A DNA stretch of 64,000 nt, taken from NCBI RefSeq assembly GCF_026261605.1, contig NZ_CP102486.1, positions 3,410,001 through 3,474,000 on the forward strand. The letters are read 5' to 3'. A program made the position numbers and the translations under genes. The number at the start of each line of letters is the position of its first letter. Position 1 is the stretch's first letter. Shown here in pieces: positions 44,850-54,098 of the stretch. Origin of the DNA: Dechloromonas sp. A34. Lineage in GTDB: Bacteria; Pseudomonadota; Gammaproteobacteria; Burkholderiales; Rhodocyclaceae. Below the pieces are notes generated by a model. That model had not been told where the DNA came from. It ran no database searches and saw nothing but the letters and a program-made list of their open reading frames with translations.

Positions 44850-44878
44850 CTGTCACGCCGCTGCAACATTAATGCAAC
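44850..44878 (+). promoter_or_regulatory. Pho box with three repeats upstream of ppk
   Basis: CTGTCAC (44850), CTGCAAC (44861) and ATGCAAC (44872) are direct 7-mers separated by 4-bp spacers, the 11-bp pattern bound by PhoB. A -10-like TATACT lies at 44899-44904 and the ppk ATG at 44930. This predicts induction of polyphosphate kinase on phosphate starvation. Confidence 0.72.
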
Positions 44879-44929
44879 AAAATGATGGTCTTAAGGCCTA
44901 TACTTGAGAGATCACATGGAGTGCGCGCG

Positions 44930-47011
44930 ATGACCCATACCCCCCTGAAGCCTCGCTTCCCGACCGAAAATTATCTCAATCGCGAGCTCGGCCTGCTCGC
45001 CTTCAACCGCCGGGTGCTGGCCCAGGCCGAAGACGAGCGGATGCCGCTGCTCGAGCGCCTGCGCTTCCTGTGCATCGTCTCCAGCAACATGGACGAGTTC
45101 TTCGAAATCCGCATGGCCGGCCTCAAGGAGCAGGTGCGGGCCAATGCCCCGATCATCACCGCCGACGGCAAGACGCCGCAAGAGGCCTTCCGCCTGGTTT
45201 CGGCCGAAGCCCATGCCATCGTCACCGAACAGTATCAGCACCTCAACGACATCATCCTGCCGGCCCTGGCCAAAGAGGGTATCTGCTTCCTGCGTCGTTC
45301 GACCTGGAACGAGGCGCAGCGCGAGTGGATCCGCAACTATTTCCTCCGCGAAATGGTGCCGGTACTGACCCCGATCGGACTCGATCCCTCGCACCCCTTC
45401 CCCAAGGTGCTCAACAAGAGCCTGAACTTTGCCGTCGAACTCGAGGGCAAGGACGCCTTCGGCCGCAGCTCCAACGCCGCCATCGTCCAGGCGCCGCGCG
45501 TCCTGCCCCGCGTCATCCGCCTGCCGGAAGAACTGGCCGGCTGCGAATACGGCTTCGTCTTCCTCTCCTCTATCCTCCATGAATTCGTCGGCGAACTGTT
45601 CACCGGCATGACGGTGCTCGGCTGCTACCAGTTCCGCGCCACCCGCAATTCCGATCTCTTCGTCGACGAGGAAGAAGTCACCAACCTGCGCACCAAGCTC
45701 CAAGGCGAATTGCCGCACCGCCACTTCGGTGACGCCGTGCGCCTTGAGATCGCCGACAACTGCTCGCCGGCGATGACCGAATTTCTGCTCGCCCAGTTCG
45801 CGCTGCGCGAAGTCGATCTCTACCGCGTCCATGGCCCGGTCAACCTGGTGCGCCTGATGCAGGTCCCGGACTGGGTCGACCGCCCGGACATGAAATTCGC
45901 CCCCTTCGTCCCCGGCATCCCGAAGGCAGTCGGCAAGGGCATCAACATTTTCGACAGCATTCGCCGCAACGACATCCTGCTCCACCATCCCTACCAGTCC
46001 TTCGCACCGGTCATCGAACTGCTCAATCAGGCGGCCAACGATCCGCAGGTGGTCGCCATCAAGATGACCGTCTACCGGACCGGCACCGACTCGGTGCTGA
46101 TGCAGTCGCTGATCCGCGCTGCCCAGAACGGCAAGGAAGTCACCGTTGTCGTCGAATTGATGGCGCGCTTCGACGAGGAAGCCAACATCAGCTGGGCAAC
46201 CAAGCTCGAGGAAGTCGGCGCCCATGTCGTCTATGGCGTGGTCGGCTACAAGACCCACGCCAAGGCCTTGCTGATAGTGCGTCGTGAGGAAAGCGGCCTC
46301 AAGCGCTATGCCCACCTCGGTACCGGCAATTACCACCCACGTACCGCCCGTCTCTATTCCGACTTCGGCCTGATGACAGCCAACGAAGAAATCACCCATG
46401 ACGTCAGCGAAGTCTTCAAGCAACTGACTGGCCTGGGCAAGGCGCGCACCCTGCAGCACCTGTGGCAGGCCCCGTTCACGCTGCAACCGAACGTCGTCGC
46501 CGGGATCCGTGCCGAAGCGGAAATCGCCCGCGCCGGCGGCAAGGCCCGCGTCGTCGCCAAGATGAATTCGCTGGTCGAACCGGAGGTCATCGATGCCCTG
46601 TACGATGCCTCGAAGGCCGGCGTCGAGATCGACCTCATCGTGCGCGGTGTGTGCACGCTGCGCCCTGGCGTTCCCGGGTTGTCCGACAACATCCGCGTCC
46701 GTTCGATCATCGGCCGCTTCCTCGAACACCACCGCGTCTTCTACTTTTACGCCAGCGGCGAGGAAAAGGTTTATCTGTCCAGTGCTGACTGGATGGAGCG
46801 CAACTTCTTCAAGCGCATTGAACTGGCCTTCCCGATCCTCGATCCCAAGCTGAAGAAACGGGTGATCACCGAAGGTCTGAAGTTCTACCTGGCCGACAAT
46901 CAGCAGTGCTGGGACATGAATACCCAGGGTGTATTTCACCGCCGGCGTGCGGCGCGGGCCAAACCGCACAATGCCCAGGGCGAACTGATGGCGACGCTGG
47001 GTGGCAGCTGA
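44930..47011 (+). CDS. ppk1: Polyphosphate kinase 1
   Basis: A 693-residue enzyme that makes polyphosphate from ATP. Domains in order: N-terminal helices (NRELGLLAFNRRVLAQAEDE), head domain, and two phospholipase D-like catalytic domains. KTHAKALLIVRRE carries the His that is phosphorylated, and HLGTGNYHPRTARLYSD follows; VEIDLIVRGVCTLRPGVPG and RFLEHHRVFYFYASGEEKVY are in the last domain. The ATG at 44930 has GGAG eight bases upstream. A Pho box lies in the promoter. Confidence 0.96.
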   Translation: MTHTPLKPRFPTENYLNRELGLLAFNRRVLAQAEDERMPLLERLRFLCIVSSNMDEFFEIRMAGLKEQVRANAPIITADGKTPQEAFRLVSAEAHAIVTEQYQHLNDIILPALAKEGICFLRRSTWNEAQREWIRNYFLREMVPVLTPIGLDPSHPFPKVLNKSLNFAVELEGKDAFGRSSNAAIVQAPRVLPRVIRLPEELAGCEYGFVFLSSILHEFVGELFTGMTVLGCYQFRATRNSDLFVDEEEVTNLRTKLQGELPHRHFGDAVRLEIADNCSPAMTEFLLAQFALREVDLYRVHGPVNLVRLMQVPDWVDRPDMKFAPFVPGIPKAVGKGINIFDSIRRNDILLHHPYQSFAPVIELLNQAANDPQVVAIKMTVYRTGTDSVLMQSLIRAAQNGKEVTVVVELMARFDEEANISWATKLEEVGAHVVYGVVGYKTHAKALLIVRREESGLKRYAHLGTGNYHPRTARLYSDFGLMTANEEITHDVSEVFKQLTGLGKARTLQHLWQAPFTLQPNVVAGIRAEAEIARAGGKARVVAKMNSLVEPEVIDALYDASKAGVEIDLIVRGVCTLRPGVPGLSDNIRVRSIIGRFLEHHRVFYFYASGEEKVYLSSADWMERNFFKRIELAFPILDPKLKKRVITEGLKFYLADNQQCWDMNTQGVFHRRRAARAKPHNAQGELMATLGGS

Positions 47012-47061
47012 GATCTTCGAGGCTAAGGTTGGCGCCCCGGGAAATCAAGCGCCGGCGGCAG

Positions 47062-47247
47062 CTAGTCGGGCGACTTCCGGTTGCCGTCGCTAGGCGTGAA
47101 GAACAGCGCGATTCCCAGCCCGATCAGGGCCAGCGGCCACCACTTGCGCAACAGCTGAACCAGGTCGATTTCCAGCAGATCAAGATTGACCGCCAGCGCC
47201 AGGGCACCGATCACCAGCAGTGCGACGGCAGCGAAGTTACCTTTCAT
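47062..47247 (-). CDS. Small membrane protein (LiaI/LiaF-TM-like)
   Basis: A 61-residue protein with two hydrophobic segments (FAAVALLVIGALALAVNL and WWPLALIGLGIALFF) joined by DLLEIDLVQLLRK. The pattern, including the tryptophan pair before the second helix, is that of LiaI/LiaF-type or DUF5668 proteins. It lies 16 bp downstream of relA on the same strand. Confidence 0.6.
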   Translation of the reverse strand: MKGNFAAVALLVIGALALAVNLDLLEIDLVQLLRKWWPLALIGLGIALFFTPSDGNRKSPD

Positions 47248-47263
47248 CGTGCCCCCTTGCCGA

Positions 47264-49486
47264 TCAGGCGCGGCGCACGCCGACCACGCCGTCGACGTCG
47301 TGGATCAACGTCAAGGTGCGCTGCATCTGCTGCAGATTGGTGACTTCAACGGTAAAGCTCATGTGTGCCTTGCCCTGCTTGGACTGGGTATTGACGCCGA
47401 TGACATTGAGTTTCTCGCGGGTGAAGATTTCCGAGATGTCGCGCAGCAGGCCCTGACGGTCGTGGGCATCGACCACAATGTCGGTGGCGAAGACGCCGGT
47501 GGTCTGCACGCCCCAGTCGGTCTCGATGACCCGCTCCGGATGCAACGCCGCGAGGTGGGTGAAATTGGTGCAATCCATCCGGTGAATGGAAATCCCCTTG
47601 CCACGCGTGATGAAGCCCTGGATCTCGTCGGGCGGTGCCGGCTTGCAGCAGCGCGCCAACTGGGTCAGCAGCTTGTCCACACCGACGATCAGGATGCCCT
47701 GGTTGCCTTCGACCGGCTTGCTCGGCTTGGCGATGACCTCGTCCGGCAATTGCGTTTCGGCGAGCAAGTCGCCGCCGCGCGCCACCGACTGGAACTGACG
47801 CTGCTGAAGTTCGCCACGCGCCGCGGCAATATAGAGGTCGTCGGCCCGCGAGAAGCCCAGCTTGTGGGCCAGTTCCTCGATGTTGGCGCCGGTCTGGCCG
47901 GCCCGCTGCAATTCCTTGCCGATCAGCGTGCGGCCTTCGGACAAGGTTTCTTCCAGCGCCAGGTTCGAGAACCAGGCCCGGACCTTGACCCGGGCGCTCT
48001 TGGTGTGGATGTAGCCGAGCGTCGGATTCAGCCAATCGCGTGACGGTCCGCCGTGCTTGGCGGTGATGATCTCGACCTGCTGGCCGGTTTCGAGCGGCGT
48101 GTTGAGCGGCACCAGCTGACCGCCGACGCGGGCGCCGCGGCAACGATGGCCGAGGTCGGTATGGACCCGGTAGGCGAAATCGACCGGGGTCGAACCCTGC
48201 GGCAGATCGACCACCTTGCCCTGCGGCGTGATGACGTAGAGCGTCTCGTCGAGCGCGGCCTGCTTGTAGTGGGTAACCCAGTCCGAACTGTCGGCGACCT
48301 CGTCCTTCCAGGTCAGCAGCTGGCGCAGCCAGGCGATCTTCTCGTCGTAATCGTCCTCGTGCGAACGCTTGCTGCCTTCCTTGTAGCGCCAGTGGGCGGC
48401 GACGCCGAGTTCGGCGTGCTTGTGCATTTCCCAGGTACGGATCTGAATTTCCAGGCTGCGCCCGTCAGGGCACTGCACGGCGGTATGCAGCGAGCGGTAG
48501 TAATTGCCCTTGGGGTTCGAGATGTAGTCGTCGAACTCGCGGGAAATCGGCGACCAAAGGTTATGGACGATACCGAGCGCGGTGTAGCAGTCCTTGAGGT
48601 CGTCGACGATGATGCGCAGGGCGCGCACGTCGTAGACCTCGGAGAACTCGACACCCTTCTTCCGCATCTTGTTCCAGATGCTGTAGATGTGTTTCGGCCG
48701 CCCGTAGATCTCGGCTTTTTTGACGCCCGCGGCCTCGAGTTCCTCGCGCACCTTCGCCACGGCGTCGGTGATAAAGCGCTCGCGCTCGCTGCGCTTCTCG
48801 TCGAGCATCTTGGCGATTTTCTTGTAGATCTCGGGATGCAGGAAACGGAAGGACAAATCCTCCAGTTCCCACTTCAGTTCCCAGACCCCGAGCCGGTTGG
48901 CGAGCGGCGAATAGAGTTCCAGCGTTTCGCGCGCGACCTGGACGCGCAGTTCGTCCGGGTTGGCGGCGTAGTAGCGCAGCGTCTGTGTCCGGCTGGCCAG
49001 GCGCAGCAACACGACGCGGATGTCCTCGACCATGGCGAGCAGCATCTTGCGCAGGACTTCGATCTGCGCCTTGACCTCCGCCGGATTGGCCTCGCCGGCC
49101 TCGATATTGGCGGCGACGAAACCCTTGGTGATCGGCCGCAGCTTGTTGAGCCGCGAAATGCCATTGACCAGATGCGCCGCCGGTTTGCCGAAGCGCTCCT
49201 CGATGCGGGCGATGGCGTGCTCGTCCTGAGCCGGCATCGCGAACAGCACTGCCGCCATGCGCGATTCGGCATCGAGCTTGAGCCCGGCGATGATGACCGC
49301 CATGCCCAGCGCGTGCGACCAGATGCGCTCGCCGCTGCCCAGCGCCTTGTTGCCGTAGGCCTCCCAAGCGTACTCCACCGAACCTCTGAGACGCGCTGCC
49401 TCATCGGCGGCAAGCCCCTCGGAAAGGGTAACCATGAACTGATCGAAGTCGCTCTGCGCGGCGACCGAATGGACGACTGAAACCAT
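47264..49486 (-). CDS. relA: (p)ppGpp synthetase RelA
   Basis: A 740-residue long RSH protein. The N-terminal HD region is degenerate: WSHALGMAVIIAGLKLDAES and LFAMPAQDEH replace the HD-containing motif of SpoT, so hydrolase activity is not expected. The synthetase domain has YGRPKHIYSIWNKM, YDVRALRIIVDD and REFDDYISNPKGNYYRSLHT, whose EFDD matches the RelA-type ExDD. TGS (VDLPQGSTPVDFAYRVHTDL), a Cys-containing region (LARCCKPAPPDEIQGFITRG) and a C-terminal ACT domain follow. It acts on stalled ribosomes. Confidence 0.94.
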   Translation of the reverse strand: MVSVVHSVAAQSDFDQFMVTLSEGLAADEAARLRGSVEYAWEAYGNKALGSGERIWSHALGMAVIIAGLKLDAESRMAAVLFAMPAQDEHAIARIEERFGKPAAHLVNGISRLNKLRPITKGFVAANIEAGEANPAEVKAQIEVLRKMLLAMVEDIRVVLLRLASRTQTLRYYAANPDELRVQVARETLELYSPLANRLGVWELKWELEDLSFRFLHPEIYKKIAKMLDEKRSERERFITDAVAKVREELEAAGVKKAEIYGRPKHIYSIWNKMRKKGVEFSEVYDVRALRIIVDDLKDCYTALGIVHNLWSPISREFDDYISNPKGNYYRSLHTAVQCPDGRSLEIQIRTWEMHKHAELGVAAHWRYKEGSKRSHEDDYDEKIAWLRQLLTWKDEVADSSDWVTHYKQAALDETLYVITPQGKVVDLPQGSTPVDFAYRVHTDLGHRCRGARVGGQLVPLNTPLETGQQVEIITAKHGGPSRDWLNPTLGYIHTKSARVKVRAWFSNLALEETLSEGRTLIGKELQRAGQTGANIEELAHKLGFSRADDLYIAAARGELQQRQFQSVARGGDLLAETQLPDEVIAKPSKPVEGNQGILIVGVDKLLTQLARCCKPAPPDEIQGFITRGKGISIHRMDCTNFTHLAALHPERVIETDWGVQTTGVFATDIVVDAHDRQGLLRDISEIFTREKLNVIGVNTQSKQGKAHMSFTVEVTNLQQMQRTLTLIHDVDGVVGVRRA

Positions 49487-49539
49487 TCGCCAATTATACC
49501 GTCCGAGTCCATTCCCGCTGCTCAGGCATAATTCACGGC

Positions 49540-50436
49540 ATGACCGAAAAACAGCAAAATTTCTTCACCAACCCCTATCTCCTGCTCACCCTGACCGCCC
49601 TCTTCTGGTCGGGCAACATGGTCCTCGGGCGAGGCATTCGCGCCGACGTCCCACCGCTGGCGTTGGCCTTCTGGCGCTGGGCGATCGCCTTCGTGCTCGT
49701 CCTGCCGTTGGCGCTGCCCCACCTCAAAAGCCAATGGCCGTTGCTCAAGGCAGGCTGGAAGCCGGTGCTGACCCTCGGCCTGATCGGTGTCGGCGGCTAC
49801 AACACCTTCGCCTACCTGGCGTTGCAGCACACCTCGGCGACCAACGCCGTGCTGCTCAACTCCTTCATTCCGATCGTCACCATCGCCATTTCCTGGGCCT
49901 TTCTCGGTAAGCACCTGCGCCCACCGCAAGCCCTTGGCGTCGTCATCTCGCTATGCGGAGCGATGACCATCGTCGCCCGCGGCGAGTTCGAGGTGCTGGC
50001 CCATCTCAACCTGAACATCGGCGATGCCTGGATGCTGCTCGCCGTGCTGGTCTGGGCGGTCTACACCGTCGGCCTGGCCTGGCGGCCGGCCGGCGTGCAC
50101 CCAATGCTGATGCTTGGCGCGATGACCGCCGTCGGCCTCGCTGCGCTGTTCCCCGCCTATCTCTGGGAAATGGCGCAGGGCCGGCGGATCAACGTCCATC
50201 TCGGCTCGCTGGCTTCGCTCGCCTACGTCGGCATTTTCCCGAGCTTCATCGGCTACATCTTCTACAACCGGGGCGTTGCCGAGGTCGGCGCCAACAAGGC
50301 CAGCCTCTTCATCCACCTGATGCCGGTCTTCGGCACCCTTCTGTCCTTCGTCTTTCTCGGCGAAGTGCCGCTCTGGTATCACTACCTCGGCATCGGCCTG
50401 ATCTTCAGCGGCATCTGGCTGACCATGAAGAAGTGA
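49540..50436 (+). CDS. DMT-family transporter (EamA)
   Basis: A 298-residue protein with ten hydrophobic segments arranged as two EamA repeats (LTALFWSGNMVLGRGI at the start; LASLAYVGIFPSFIGYIFYN in the second). Drug/metabolite exporters of this type have varied substrates, so none is assigned. It is divergent from relA and its TGA overlaps the mtfA ATG (TGATG). Confidence 0.85.
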   Translation: MTEKQQNFFTNPYLLLTLTALFWSGNMVLGRGIRADVPPLALAFWRWAIAFVLVLPLALPHLKSQWPLLKAGWKPVLTLGLIGVGGYNTFAYLALQHTSATNAVLLNSFIPIVTIAISWAFLGKHLRPPQALGVVISLCGAMTIVARGEFEVLAHLNLNIGDAWMLLAVLVWAVYTVGLAWRPAGVHPMLMLGAMTAVGLAALFPAYLWEMAQGRRINVHLGSLASLAYVGIFPSFIGYIFYNRGVAEVGANKASLFIHLMPVFGTLLSFVFLGEVPLWYHYLGIGLIFSGIWLTMKK

Positions 50437-51182
50437 TGTGCCTGTTCGACTGGTTCCGGCGCGGCAAGGTCAGCGCCATTCCTGACCCGCTGTGGGCGAG
50501 CACGATCGCCGCCCTGCCCTTCCTGGCCAAACTAACCGACGACGAGCAGCGACGCCTGAAAGCGCTGGCCGAGAGCTTCTTGGCCGAAAAGGAATTCACC
50601 ACCGCCGGCGGCCTGCAACTGAGCGACGAAATCTGCGTCGCCATCGCCGCCCAGGGCTGCCTGCCCATCCTCAATCTCGGCCTGGCCGCCTACCGTGATT
50701 GGGTGGGCATCGTCGTCTATCCCAATGAATTCGTCGTTCCCCGCCAACTCGCGGACGACAGCGGCGTCGTCCACGAATACGACGACGTGCTCGCCGGCGA
50801 AGCCTGGCAAGGCGGCCCGCTGCTCGTTTCCTGGCACGACGTGCAGATGGCCGGCGCCGGCTACAACGTCGTAATCCACGAGTTCGCCCACAAACTGGAC
50901 ATGCTGAACGGCGAGGCCGACGGCATGCCGGCCCTGCACTCCGGGATCGGCGAGGCGGAATGGCAGGACGTCTTCACCGCTGCCTACGACGATTTCTGCC
51001 GGCGCGTCGATCGCGACGAGGAAACCATCATCGACCCCTACGCCAGCGAAGAGCCAGCCGAGTTTTTCGCAGTGCTCTCGGAAAGCTTTTTCGAGTTGCC
51101 CGACGTGATCCACGACGAATACCCGGCGCTCTACGATCTGCTCCGCCGCTACTACCGGCAAGACCCGCTAGCGCGACGCTAG
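50436..51182 (+). CDS. mtfA: Zinc peptidase MtfA (Mlc titration factor)
   Basis: A 248-residue protein of the MtfA family. The zinc-binding HEFAH lies in NVVIHEFAHKLDMLNGEADG, with a downstream Glu in the SEEPAEFFAVLSESFFELP segment. In E. coli, MtfA binds the repressor Mlc and has aminopeptidase activity; an Mlc partner is not seen here. The start overlaps the transporter stop, so the longer frame beginning at 49953 is not used. Its TAG stop is inside the hairpin repeat. Confidence 0.9.
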   Translation: MCLFDWFRRGKVSAIPDPLWASTIAALPFLAKLTDDEQRRLKALAESFLAEKEFTTAGGLQLSDEICVAIAAQGCLPILNLGLAAYRDWVGIVVYPNEFVVPRQLADDSGVVHEYDDVLAGEAWQGGPLLVSWHDVQMAGAGYNVVIHEFAHKLDMLNGEADGMPALHSGIGEAEWQDVFTAAYDDFCRRVDRDEETIIDPYASEEPAEFFAVLSESFFELPDVIHDEYPALYDLLRRYYRQDPLARR

Positions 51183-51209
51183 TGCCAGCCTTTGCCTTTG
51201 TGGTACTAG
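51179..51209. repeat. Convergent-junction hairpin repeat, copy 4
   Basis: CTAGTGCCA (51179-51187), a 13-nt loop and TGGTACTAG (51201-51209) pair along all nine positions, one as G-U. The left arm holds the mtfA TAG (51180-51182) and the right arm the tpm stop (51206-51208). This is the best-paired copy. Confidence 0.75.
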
Positions 51210-51889
51210 CTGCCGCTGCCGGCGGTTTTCGGCGTCAGCAGATAGACTTTCTGTTCGACGCGCACCCGCTCGCTGACTGCCGGATCGGGGTCCGCCTCGA
51301 AGATGCTTTCGACGTGGCTGAGCCGGATGTCGAAGGCGGCGGTGTAGAGGCTGGCGATTTCATCGGCGACGGCGAACGGCTGGCCCTGCGTCTCACCATC
51401 GTCAGGTTCCTCGGTGGTGAGCAGCAGCATCTTGCAGGCGGCGGGCAGAATTTTGCTGAGGTGCTCGAGGTAAGCGCTGCGCAGGTCGTCGGGCAAGGCG
51501 GTCAGCGAGGCGCGGTCGAAGACCGCCGCGATGTCGCCGAGATCGGCCGCGCTCAGCGCGAAGAAATCGCCGCACAGAATGCCGATCCGGCCGTGCTCCC
51601 ACAGGGTGAATGGGCCGACCGGCCGGCGCGTCGGCTGGATTTTGTTTTCGCGGAAGAAGGCGCGCACTGCCAGCGGGCTAAGCTCGACGCCGATCACGGT
51701 ATGGCCCTGCCCGGCCAGCCAAATCATATCGAGGCTCTTGCCACAGAGCGGGACGAAGACCCGGTCGCCTGCAGCCAAGCCGAGGCTGGACCAGAATCTG
51801 ACAAGATGCGGATTGACCGCCTTCTGGTGAAAGTCGATATTTTTGTCGCGCCAGGACTGTTGCCAAAGTTCGTTGTCGCGTCCGGTCAT
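51206..51889 (-). CDS. tpm: Thiopurine S-methyltransferase-family protein
   Basis: A 227-residue SAM-dependent methyltransferase. WQQSWRDKNIDFHQ at the start, VFVPLCGKSLDMIWLAGQGH near 47, and AVFDRASLTALPDD near 126 are typical of bacterial TPMT. These enzymes methylate thiols and, in bacteria, selenium or tellurium compounds. The ATG at 51889 fits the family N-terminus; the frame upstream is not homologous. Confidence 0.9.
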   Translation of the reverse strand: MTGRDNELWQQSWRDKNIDFHQKAVNPHLVRFWSSLGLAAGDRVFVPLCGKSLDMIWLAGQGHTVIGVELSPLAVRAFFRENKIQPTRRPVGPFTLWEHGRIGILCGDFFALSAADLGDIAAVFDRASLTALPDDLRSAYLEHLSKILPAACKMLLLTTEEPDDGETQGQPFAVADEIASLYTAAFDIRLSHVESIFEADPDPAVSERVRVEQKVYLLTPKTAGSGS

Positions 51890-52072
51890 GGTGGAGTTTT
51901 CCCGGCAGGTGGAGCGTTGTGAATCAGGAAAATGTTCTGATCGAAAAACACAACGCTTCGCGGGAAGAGCCATGCCGGCCGAAAAGGCACTCGCGTGGAA
52001 TGGGCAGTCAAGGACGGGCCATCGCGGTCGACGATATCACCGAATCGGCCGCGGCCAGCGGCATCGGCAAAT

Positions 52073-52088
52073 TGTCGCAATCGCTACA
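52073..52088 (+). promoter_or_regulatory. NifA upstream activator site for nifV
   Basis: TGT (52073-52075), 10 bases, ACA (52086-52088), the NifA-binding consensus TGT-N10-ACA. It lies about 75 bp upstream of the sigma-54 promoter, with an AT-rich stretch between that could bend or bind IHF. Confidence 0.75.
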
Positions 52089-52149
52089 TTCAACCCACAT
52101 CACATGCAGCACAAAAATTATTTCCCTTATATTTCATTGAATTAGCGTC

Positions 52150-52165
52150 TGGCACCACCCTTGCT
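52150..52165 (+). promoter_or_regulatory. sigma-54 promoter of the nifV operon
   Basis: TGGCAC-N5-TTGCT, a full -24/-12 match with GG and GC at the required spacing. The nifV ATG lies at 52189, preceded by GAGGAGA. Together with the NifA site this predicts NifA-dependent expression of nifV-cysE-nifWZM. Confidence 0.88.
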
Positions 52166-52188
52166 AGAAAGACTGCGAGGAGAATTCC

Positions 52189-53328
52189 ATGACCGACCTG
52201 CCTTTCGTCACCATCAACGACACCACCCTGCGCGACGGCGAACAGTCGGCCGGCGTGGCGTTCTCGCTGGACGAAAAACTGGGCATCGCCAGCCAGCTTG
52301 CCGCCATCGGCGTCCCCGAGCTGGAAGTCGGCATCCCGGCGATGGGCCCGGAGGAATGCGACTCCATCCGCGCCGTCGCCGCCCTGAATCTTCCCTCGCG
52401 GCTGATGGTGTGGAGCCGCATGCACCCGGCCGACATTGCCGCCTGCGCCGGCCTCGGCGCCCACCTGATCGACATCTCGGTGCCTGCCTCCGACCAGCAC
52501 CTGGCCTACAAGCTGAAGCAGGACCGCGCCTGGCTGCTGCGCGAACTGCCCAAATTCATCGGTGCCGCCCTCAACCTCGGGCTGGAAGTCGGCCTCGGTT
52601 GCGAGGATGCCTCGCGCGCCGACATGAACTTCCTCTGCGCCCTGGCCGAAACCGCCGAACGCGCCGGCGCCCGCCGCCTGCGCTTCGCCGACACCCTGGG
52701 CATCCTCGAACCCTTCGGCACCTTCGACAAGATCAGCACCCTGCGTCGCAACACCGGCCTCGAAATCGAAATGCACGCCCACGACGACATGGGGCTGGCC
52801 ACCGCCAACACGCTGGCCGCCTGCAAGGCCGGGGCGACGCATGTGAACACCACGGTCAACGGCCTCGGCGAACGGGCCGGCAATGCCCCGCTCGAAGAAG
52901 TCGTGCTTGGCCTGACCAAGCTTTATGGCATCGCCACTGGCGTCGGCCTCAAAGGCTTCCCCTCGCTATCGAGCCGCGTCGCCAGCGCCTCGGGTCGCGC
53001 CGTGCCCTGGCAGAAGAGTGTCGTCGGCGCCGGCGCCTTCACGCACGAAGCCGGCATCCACGTCGATGGCCTCTTGAAGCACCCGGACAACTACCAGGGT
53101 TTCGACCCGCAGGAAGTCGGCCAGTCGCACCGCATCGTGCTCGGCAAGCACTCCGGCTCGCGCGCCGTGCAGGTCGTTTATGGCGGCCTCGGCCTGACCG
53201 TCACCGACAGCGAGGTCAATGCCCTGCTCGCCTCCGTCCGCAATTTTGTCGCAGCCCACAAGCATCCGCCGGAAACGTCCGATCTGCGTGACCTTCTGGC
53301 CTCCGTCAGGAGCCACCTCCATGTCTGA
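52189..53328 (+). CDS. nifV: Homocitrate synthase NifV
   Basis: A 379-residue enzyme that condenses acetyl-CoA and 2-oxoglutarate to homocitrate, the organic ligand of the FeMo-cofactor. The HMGL-like domain starts with [38 protein letters not shown] holds the metal-binding His pair, and [16 protein letters not shown] follows. Context (sigma-54 promoter, nif neighbours) separates it from leucine or lysine pathway relatives. It overlaps cysE by 8 bp. Confidence 0.95.
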   Translation: MTDLPFVTINDTTLRDGEQSAGVAFSLDEKLGIASQLAAIGVPELEVGIPAMGPEECDSIRAVAALNLPSRLMVWSRMHPADIAACAGLGAHLIDISVPASDQHLAYKLKQDRAWLLRELPKFIGAALNLGLEVGLGCEDASRADMNFLCALAETAERAGARRLRFADTLGILEPFGTFDKISTLRRNTGLEIEMHAHDDMGLATANTLAACKAGATHVNTTVNGLGERAGNAPLEEVVLGLTKLYGIATGVGLKGFPSLSSRVASASGRAVPWQKSVVGAGAFTHEAGIHVDGLLKHPDNYQGFDPQEVGQSHRIVLGKHSGSRAVQVVYGGLGLTVTDSEVNALLASVRNFVAAHKHPPETSDLRDLLASVRSHLHV

Positions 53329-54097
53329 AGCGATGACAATGACCGCCATTCTCCCCGCCGCACCGAGCCTCTGGGCCACCCTCAAGGAAGATCTGGACTG
53401 CGTTTTCGAGCGCGACCCGGCGGCCCGTTCGACCCTGGAGGTGCTCACCACCTACCCCGGTGTGCACGCCCTGCTCACCCACCGCCTGTCGCACCGCCTG
53501 TGGCAAGCCGGCTGGCGCTTTCCGGCGCGCTTCCTGTCCTTTATCGGGCGCACGCTGACCAATGTCGACATCCACCCCGGCGCCACCATCGGCCGCCGCT
53601 TCTTCATCGACCACGGCGCCTGCGTCGTGATCGGTGAAACCGCCGAAGTCGGCGACGACGTCACGCTCTATCACGGCGTCACCCTGGGCGGCACCTCGTG
53701 GAACAAGGGCAAGCGCCACCCCACCCTGGCCAACGGCGTCGTCATCGGCGCCGGCGCCAAAATTTTAGGACCGATCACCCTTGGCGAGCGCGTCCGCGTC
53801 GGCGCCAATTCGGTGGTTGTCAAAGACGTGCCGGCCGACCGCACGGTCGTCGGCGTACCCGGCCGGATCGTCGACACCCGGGTCGGCTCGGCACGCCCCA
53901 GCCATGGCATCGCCCTCGACCACAACGAGCTGCCCGACCCGGTGGCCAAGTCGATCGCCTGCCTGATCGAGCGTATCGAGACCATGGAAAAGGAACTCGC
54001 GGAGCTCCGCCACGAAGCGCCACCGGCCACGCACGAAGGCGAATGCCGAACCTGCAGCGCCGGCGACCTGTGCTGCGAACACGAGGCGATGCACTGA
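53321..54097 (+). CDS. cysE: Serine O-acetyltransferase with Cys-rich tail (nif-associated CysE)
   Basis: A 258-residue left-handed beta-helix acetyltransferase: [40 protein letters not shown] and [20 protein letters not shown]. It makes O-acetylserine for cysteine, needed in quantity for Fe-S clusters, as for the NifP-type enzyme of Azotobacter. The C-terminus is unusual: after a helix there is [18 protein letters not shown], with four Cys and two His. Co-transcribed with nifV. Confidence 0.9.
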   Translation: MSEAMTMTAILPAAPSLWATLKEDLDCVFERDPAARSTLEVLTTYPGVHALLTHRLSHRLWQAGWRFPARFLSFIGRTLTNVDIHPGATIGRRFFIDHGACVVIGETAEVGDDVTLYHGVTLGGTSWNKGKRHPTLANGVVIGAGAKILGPITLGERVRVGANSVVVKDVPADRTVVGVPGRIVDTRVGSARPSHGIALDHNELPDPVAKSIACLIERIETMEKELAELRHEAPPATHEGECRTCSAGDLCCEHEAMH

Positions 54098-54098
54098 C

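Noticed and set aside
44912..46969. 685-codon open frame antisense to ppk1
   Set aside because: Shadow frame of a GC-rich gene: the plus strand encodes complete PPK1 with catalytic His motifs and a Pho box, while the antisense peptide has no domain pattern.
47012..47061. A further copy of the junction hairpin between ppk1 and the small membrane protein gene
   Set aside because: CTAG and CAGCT pieces are present but the 9-13-9 geometry is not.
48053..49480. 475-codon open frame antisense to relA
   Set aside because: The opposite strand encodes a full-length RelA with TGS and ACT domains; the antisense product is repetitive and rich in V, D and G as expected of a shadow.
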